This document shows, in pieces, positions 59,393 to 64,000 of a stretch of 64,000 nt of DNA. A model generated the notes under the pieces. The model was given only the letters and a program-made list of their open reading frames with translations. It did no database searches and was not told where the DNA came from. This stretch comes from Flaccisagitta enflata (lineage: Eukaryota > Chaetognatha > Sagittoidea > Aphragmophora). Position 1 is the first letter of the stretch. Each line of letters begins with the position of its first letter. Made by a program: the position numbers and the translations under genes. The stretch lies in contig OZ231126.1 in NCBI GenBank assembly GCA_965153355.1, positions 53,072,001 to 53,136,000 on the forward strand, read 5' to 3'.

Positions 59393-59665
59393 CCTAAGTG
59401 ACAAATCTTTCCCTCAATATAAGACTAAAAGAGTCAGAGTAAAGGAACCCTTGTAGGCCTAGAGATAAGTAAGAATGTAAGAAGACAGCGCATTAACGAA
59501 TGCTATACGTGCAAAAAAGTGCGTCCGCAAAATGAGAATCACTCGATTTTCTAGAAGCATGAAAAACATTCCTCTTGTTTGCATACTGAGATGAAATTTA
59601 TCTAGAGAGTTCCAGTATCATTGAAAAGCAATAGTTGATGTTTCATTTCACTGGGCAAACTAATA

Positions 59666-60046
59666 CAGTTGAACCCCGCCCCGCGATAACTGATGACAAA
59701 GGACTAACCAATTTTATTCACTATAATTGATTTTTGTAATAACTGTTGAACAATTAGGTGGAAAAACATTTATGCATAAAAAGGATAAAAACCATACTTC
59801 CAGTTGGCCTAATTCGATGAAATTTTTACTGAAGTGTCTGGATACTTTAAACATACTACAGTTCAACCAGAAAAGTGTTTTTTTTTTTTTTTTTTTTTTT
59901 GCAAAAGTGTTTTTCCGCCTAATTGTTCAACACATGTTGGTTGCCATTGTAGATAATAAAAAAAATTAACATAAAAGTAAAAACTTTTACATCCGTTAAA
60001 GGTGGGTTTTTGTTTTCCTTGGATCTGTTATAACGGGGCGTAACTG
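59666..60046. mobile_element. Tigger/pogo-like MITE
   Basis: Left TA-CAGTTGAACCCCGCCCCG, right GTTATAACGGGGCGTAACTG inverted; internal pair AACAATTAGGTGGAAAAAC / GTTTTTCCGCCTAATTG. The right TA is mutated to CA. Contains T(22). Confidence 0.82.
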
Positions 60047-60415
60047 CATTATGATTTTGTGCTGAGATACTTTTATGGTAGATGGTAATTGAAAGGAATG
60101 TTGGAATATAGATGCTGAAGAGACGTGCTTCAGAGGGCAATTGGAAAATTAAGGAAAAAAATTATGTCGGTCGGAATAAAAGGGGGAGCTTATATTTTGG
60201 ATGTAATAGGCGTGGGTGTTTTTGGGTGTTTTGGGTGTTTCTAATTAGTCGTAAATTATTAAGCCATGTGGAAGAAAGCACAAGCTTTTCAGTTTTTTCC
60301 TGTTTACCCGTCTGCATGTCTTTAGATATCTGCATGTTTGTAAATATATCTGTAACGCTTGTGTTGTTTGTCTGTATGTCGGTCTGTCCAAGTGACTCTG
60401 TGTGTCTCTCTTTCT

Positions 60416-60455
<40 letters not shown>

Positions 60456-61071
60456 AATTTTTTTACTCTCCATCTGTCTCGTAGGCGCGCAGATTTTGAC
60501 AATGAGCTAAGGAATTTTAAATTCATCACAAATGATCTCGGTTCGGCAGTTTTCACGTTTCATTCCCGAGATTTTTTGTCGGGTGGGGAGGAGGTGGGGG
60601 GGGGGAGGTAGGCGTTCGTTTTGCACCTCGACCGCGCTACCCTCAAAAATAATCCTCGGCTGAATTGAAAATTTTAATGGATTTTCTTTTTCGACGCGTG
60701 CTGTTTAATCCTACTTTCAATCCTACTTGTTTGTTCTGTGTATGAACTCAGCGTCAGTGTTTTGTACCGCTGTTAGTGTTTATTGCATCGAATTTGATTA
60801 AATGGAGTGAGAGGATGGTAGTTCCATGTTCCAGACAACTCTTACGGCACTTGATTTTGCCGTGTGACTGTTTCTGATGAGGCATGAAAAAAGTCGCGGG
60901 CATATCTTTTTTTACACACGGTGGGCTTTATAAATCTTGTCCATTTTCTTCTTATTTTCTCGACGTAGGAGCCCATTTCAGATTGTATACGAGAGTTTTT
61001 ATTTAAGTTTGGCTGCTATGCCCATTGTCTGTCAACGCAGATAGTAAAGGAGTAGATGGATGGGCGTTTGG
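60047..61071. other. No supported gene
   Basis: (CT)n 60418-60450; G-rich GGTGGGGAGGAGGTGGGG at 60582; the rest is unassigned. Confidence 0.4.
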
Positions 61072-61125
61072 CATGGCGTGGCATGACATGGCATGGCATG
61101 GCATAGTATGGAATGGGATGGAGAG
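61072..61125 (+). repeat. (TGGCA)n array
   Basis: GGCATGGCATGGCAT pentamers, degenerate at the ends. Confidence 0.9.
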
Positions 61126-61165
61126 ATAATCTTCATGACTAGTGTATGAAACTAAATTGCTACTT

Positions 61166-61262
61166 TTTTGGGCAGCGGCCCTGAAGGGGACAAAGTTCTG
61201 TAGAACACCGGGGGACTTTTGTTCGTCCGTTCGTTCGTTTGTCCGTTCGTCCCTCCCAGGCC
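61166..61262 (+). mobile_element. Foldback module fragment
   Basis: GGGCAGCGGCCCTGAAGGGG, TTCTGTAGAACACCGGGGGAC, GTTCGTCC tract, CAGGCCCTCTCAG; cut by the next repeat. Confidence 0.8.
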
Positions 61263-61464
61263 CTCTCAGACGGGGGAATCCCCTTAGTGCGACGATTTTT
61301 TTCCCTTAAGTGAGACACCAAAAAATTCCCTCTAGTGAGACCAAAAAAAGTGTCTCACTTGAGGGAAAAAAATGTAGTCTCACTAGAGGGAATTTTTTCT
61401 CACTAAAATTCCCTCTAGTGAGACAAAAAAGGAGGAAAGTGGAGGATATTCCCCCCAGTGAGAC
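61263..61464. repeat. Clustered inverted motif CTCACTAGAGGGAA
   Basis: About seven copies in both orientations, e.g. TTCCCTCTAGTGAGAC and GTCTCACTAGAGGGAA; the same motif recurs from 63914 to the window end. Confidence 0.85.
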
Positions 61465-61549
61465 AAGGCAAAGGAAATAGCAGATACTCTTAACAGGAGT
61501 CTCCCTCTTTCCACTTACAACAAGATGGCGACAGTTATGTGCTCATTTT

Positions 61550-61840
61550 TGCAACTACACATCTTCCTTCACCCATTCCTTCCATCCACCCTTTCTACCA
61601 TTTCGACCTCCCTTACATCCATTCCCTACTTGGTTACGACCTTTCTTCCTTCCTTCTTTTCTTTCTTTTGTTCCTCCCTTTCCTCTCTTTCTTCATTTCT
61701 TCCTTCCTTCTGGACCGATGACCTATGCTTTCACATTTGATTCGACGGACGCATTTGTTAATTCCTTCTTGCCGTTTCTCCCTTTCTGCCTTCCTTCCTT
61801 CTTTCCTTTCAATCCTACCCTCCTCTCTTTTTCAGCAGCG
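61550..61840 (+). repeat. CCTTCCTT-type pyrimidine-rich tract
   Basis: Degenerate CTTCC/TTTC repeats; Pro/Ser/Phe open frames are artefacts. Confidence 0.8.
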
Positions 61841-61924
61841 ACCTTAAAAGGCACTGTAGCAAACAAAGGTGAATTTCCCTCCATCCAAAATCACCCCTGT
61901 CATGCTTGTACGCCATCTCTTGTC

Positions 61925-62252
61925 TAAAATTTGCGTTCTCAAGCCTCTAATCTGACCTTTCTGGCTTCAATCTCGCCTTCAGATTACCCTCTCAGGCCTC
62001 AAATCTGCCCTCATGCATCATATTGGCTCTCTTATGAGGCTTCAAGTCAGCCTCTGGATGACTCATATTTGCCCTGTAAGAAATCAAATCAGTCCTCCAT
62101 AGTGCCCTCTTAGGAAGTCTGGTAATTCCCCCCTGTGTCCTAAAGGACATTGGTTCTTTGGGGCCATTGCCCTGCTCTCGCTCAATTTCTGCAGCTCATC
62201 ACTCAAAGCAGGGCATCTGGTGCCGCTGAACATGTTCGATCAGTGGATGACC
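61925..62252. mobile_element. Foldback unit, diverged
   Basis: CTCAGGCCTCAAATCTGCC-type repeats, then CCTGTGTCCTAAAGGACATTG, CTTTGGGGCC, GCCCTGCTCTC..AAAGCAGGGC. Confidence 0.75.
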
Positions 62253-62254
62253 AG

Positions 62255-62615
62255 TTTCCATTGCTCCCTTCTTTCTTCCAATTCCTCCTTTTCTTCTTTC
62301 TTCTTTCCTTCAATTCCTACCTTCCTTCCCTCTCCCATTCCTCCCTTCTTATCTTACCTCCATTCTGCCCTCCCTTTCTTTTATTCATTCCTTCCTTCCA
62401 TCTTTCTTTCCTTCCCTTCCTTTATTCTATTCTTTCTATTCCTCCCTTCTTTCCATTCTTTCCTTCCTTTATTTCTTCCTTCTTTCCTTCAATTTTTTTC
62501 CACCTTCCTTCCTTCCTGGCATTCCTTCCTTCTTACCATCCTTCCATTCCTCCCTTTCTTCCTTCCATTCCTCCCTTTCTTTCTTATTTACTTCATTCCT
62601 TCCTTTTTTTTTCTT
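62255..62615 (+). repeat. CTTCC/TTTCC pyrimidine-rich tract
   Basis: ~360 bp, period loosely 4. Confidence 0.85.
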
Positions 62616-62649
62616 TGCCTTAAAACAGATTGAATTGTCCAAAATTTGA

Positions 62650-62738
62650 TAATATTTGAGACAGACGGACAGACAAATAGAGGAAATTGACTGACCAACT
62701 AACCAACATAGTGAAAAGTTGCGTGCATTCGAGTGAAA
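62650..62738 (+). mobile_element. HTE remnant (D-like)
   Basis: GACAGACGGACAGACA tract, CATAGTGAAAAGTTGCGTGC, GAGTGAAAA; the hairpin is decayed. Confidence 0.4.
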
Positions 62739-62794
62739 ATGGGCAATCATCCTTGTATAAGAATTTAAAGAAAGCCCCATTGAGAGCGCTGTAG

Positions 62795-63372
62795 TATCAG
62801 TCCTGTAGGACACAGGGGTGAATTTCCAGACGTCCGTACGTCCGTCCGTCCGTCCATCCGTACGTACGTCCCCCCCCCCGAGGCCCCTCTCAGACCCCAA
62901 ATCAGCCCTCTCAAGCCCAAAATCAGCCCTCTCAAGCCCAAAATCAGCCCTCTCAGGCCCAAAATCAGCCCTCTCAGACTCAAAATCAGCCCTCTCAGGC
63001 CCAAAATCAGCTCTTTCAGCTCCAAAATTAGCTCCAAATTAGCCCCAAATCAGCCCTCTCAAGCCCAAAATCAGCCCTCTCAAGCCCAAAATCAGCCCTC
63101 TCAGGCCCAAAATCAGTCCTCTCAGGCCCAAAATCAGCCCTTTCAGCTCCAAAATTAGCTCTCTAATACCCTAAATCAGCCTTGTCAGGCTCAAAATCAA
63201 GCATGTCAGCCCTTTAATGTGCCTTCTCAGGACGTCTGGAAATTCACCCCTGTGTCCTACAGGACATCGGCCCTTTGGGGCCGCTGCCCTGCTCTCACTC
63301 CACTTCTTCAGTTGATCACTCCTAGCAGGGCATCGGGTACCGCTGACCATGTGCGATCCTTGGATGACTAGT
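62795..63372. mobile_element. Foldback unit with clear terminal inverted modules
   Basis: GTCCTGTAGGACACAGGGGT .. CCAGACGTCC at left; its inverse GGACGTCTGG .. CCTACAGGAC at right (63232-63266). Between them are a GTCC tract and ~20-bp CTCTCAGGCCCAAAATCAGC repeats (62878-63200). Hairpin CGGCCCTTTGGGGCCG and GCCCTGCT..AGCAGGGC follow. Confidence 0.9.
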
Positions 63373-63388
63373 TTTTTTTCCTTTTTGG

Positions 63389-63911
63389 GCAGCGGCCCCA
63401 AAGGGCCGATGTCCTGTAGGACACAGGGGGGAATTTCCAGACGTCCGTCCGTCCTTCCGTCCTTCCGTCCGTCCCCCCCCCCGGTTGGCTATCGAGGCCT
63501 CATATCCTCATTCCAGGCCTGATTTAGGCCCTCTAAGCCCTTGAATTAGCCCTCCAGGCCTCAAATCAGCTCTCCGGGCCTCAAATCAGCTCTTCAGGCC
63601 TGAAATCAGCTCTCAAGGCATCAAATCAGCTCTCCAGGCCTCAAATCTGCCCCCAAGGCCTAAGGCCTGCCCCCAGACCTCAAATCTAATCTTCAGGCAT
63701 AAATCTTCCCCCAGACCTCAAACCCCGCCTCAATTACCTCTTAGGCCTGCTATATTCCCCCTCAGGACATCTGGAAATTCCCCCCTGTGTCCTACAGGAC
63801 ATCGTCCCTTTGGGGCCGCTGCCCTGCTCTCACTCCACTACTTCACTTGATCACCCCAAGCAGGGCATCGGGTACCGCTGACCATGTGCGATCCTTGGAT
63901 GACTAGTTTCT
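63389..63911. mobile_element. Foldback unit, adjacent copy
   Basis: GCAGCGGCCCCAAAGGGCCG, GTCCTGTAGGACACAGG, CCAGACGTCC, GTCC tract, ~21-bp CAGGCCTCAAATCAGCTCTC repeats (63505-63745), then GGACATCTGG, CCTACAGGAC, CTTTGGGGCC, and the TGACCATGTGCGATCCTTGG end as in its neighbour. Confidence 0.9.
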
Positions 63912-63913
63912 TT

Positions 63914-64000
63914 TCTCACTAAAGGGAAAAATTAGTCTCACTAAAGGGAAAAATAGTAGTCTCACTGGAGGGAATTTTTTCTCACTAAAATTCCCTCCAG
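63914..64000. repeat. CTCACTAAAGGGAA motif cluster, cut by window end
   Basis: Four copies, related to 61263-61464. Confidence 0.85.

Noticed and set aside
61525-61740. Gene start at ACAAGATGGCGAC
   Set aside because: Good start context, but the frame runs immediately into pyrimidine-rich repeats with no splice donor or protein-like sequence.
62878-63200. Regular ~20-bp repeats as a CRISPR array
   Set aside because: Contiguous minisatellite without unique spacers, in an intron-bearing animal genome.

Overview
The window is animal nuclear DNA, most likely from an invertebrate; I could not fix the lineage. Genes have introns with GT..AG ends. The one complete gene is an intronless replication-dependent linker histone H1 (29683-30300, +) with a canonical 3' histone stem-loop. 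Two genes are recognisable from exons on the minus strand. A syntrophin is represented by exons at 9949-9611 and 1887-1712, whose splice phases join cleanly. A farnesyl-pyrophosphate-synthase-like gene is represented by a leader exon at 20403-20214 and the start of the conserved domain at 17796-17558, also phase-compatible. A proline/histidine-rich, membrane-anchored first exon (43481-43808, +) and a few weaker exon candidates complete the coding content. Most long open frames are only readings through microsatellites.

The rest is repeats. (1) About 40 simple-sequence arrays; the largest is the CAA/CGA/AAAG field at 44.73-46.53 kb. (2) About 40 copies of one short dispersed element, here called HTE (hairpin-terminated element), usually 150-300 bp. 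It starts near AACAAGGCC, has a GGAC/GACC tract in the middle, and ends in a hairpin followed by TAAAAA. A 7-12 nt motif near the 5' end matches the reverse complement of the 3' hairpin tail, and both ends change together between subfamilies. This layout resembles non-autonomous Helentron (HINE/DINE-1) elements. (3) A foldback family with ~21-bp GGCCTGAGAGG-type repeats flanked by three consecutive hairpins (6.96-7.33, 10.1-17.0, 34.86-37.0 and 61.2-63.9 kb), including a 5.4-kb imperfect palindrome at 10.1-15.5 kb. (4) At least ten terminal-inverted-repeat DNA elements, several with visible target duplications: TA (14112, 35393, 51781, 53795, 33241), 8 bp (18145) and a 6-bp match (34934).

Elements are nested in both directions: HTEs lie inside MITEs and a hAT-like element, and a MITE lies inside an HTE and inside one arm of the palindrome.

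By region: 0-10 kb, 3' part of syntrophin with HTEs and microsatellites; 10-17 kb, giant palindrome and foldback units; 17.5-20.4 kb, FPPS-like exons with a hAT-like element in the intron; 20.7-29 kb, HTEs, hairpin elements and microsatellites; 29.5-30.4 kb, H1; 31-43 kb, repeats; 43.4-43.8 kb, membrane-protein exon; 44-50 kb, large microsatellites; 50-60 kb, TIR elements and HTEs; 61-64 kb, foldback units.
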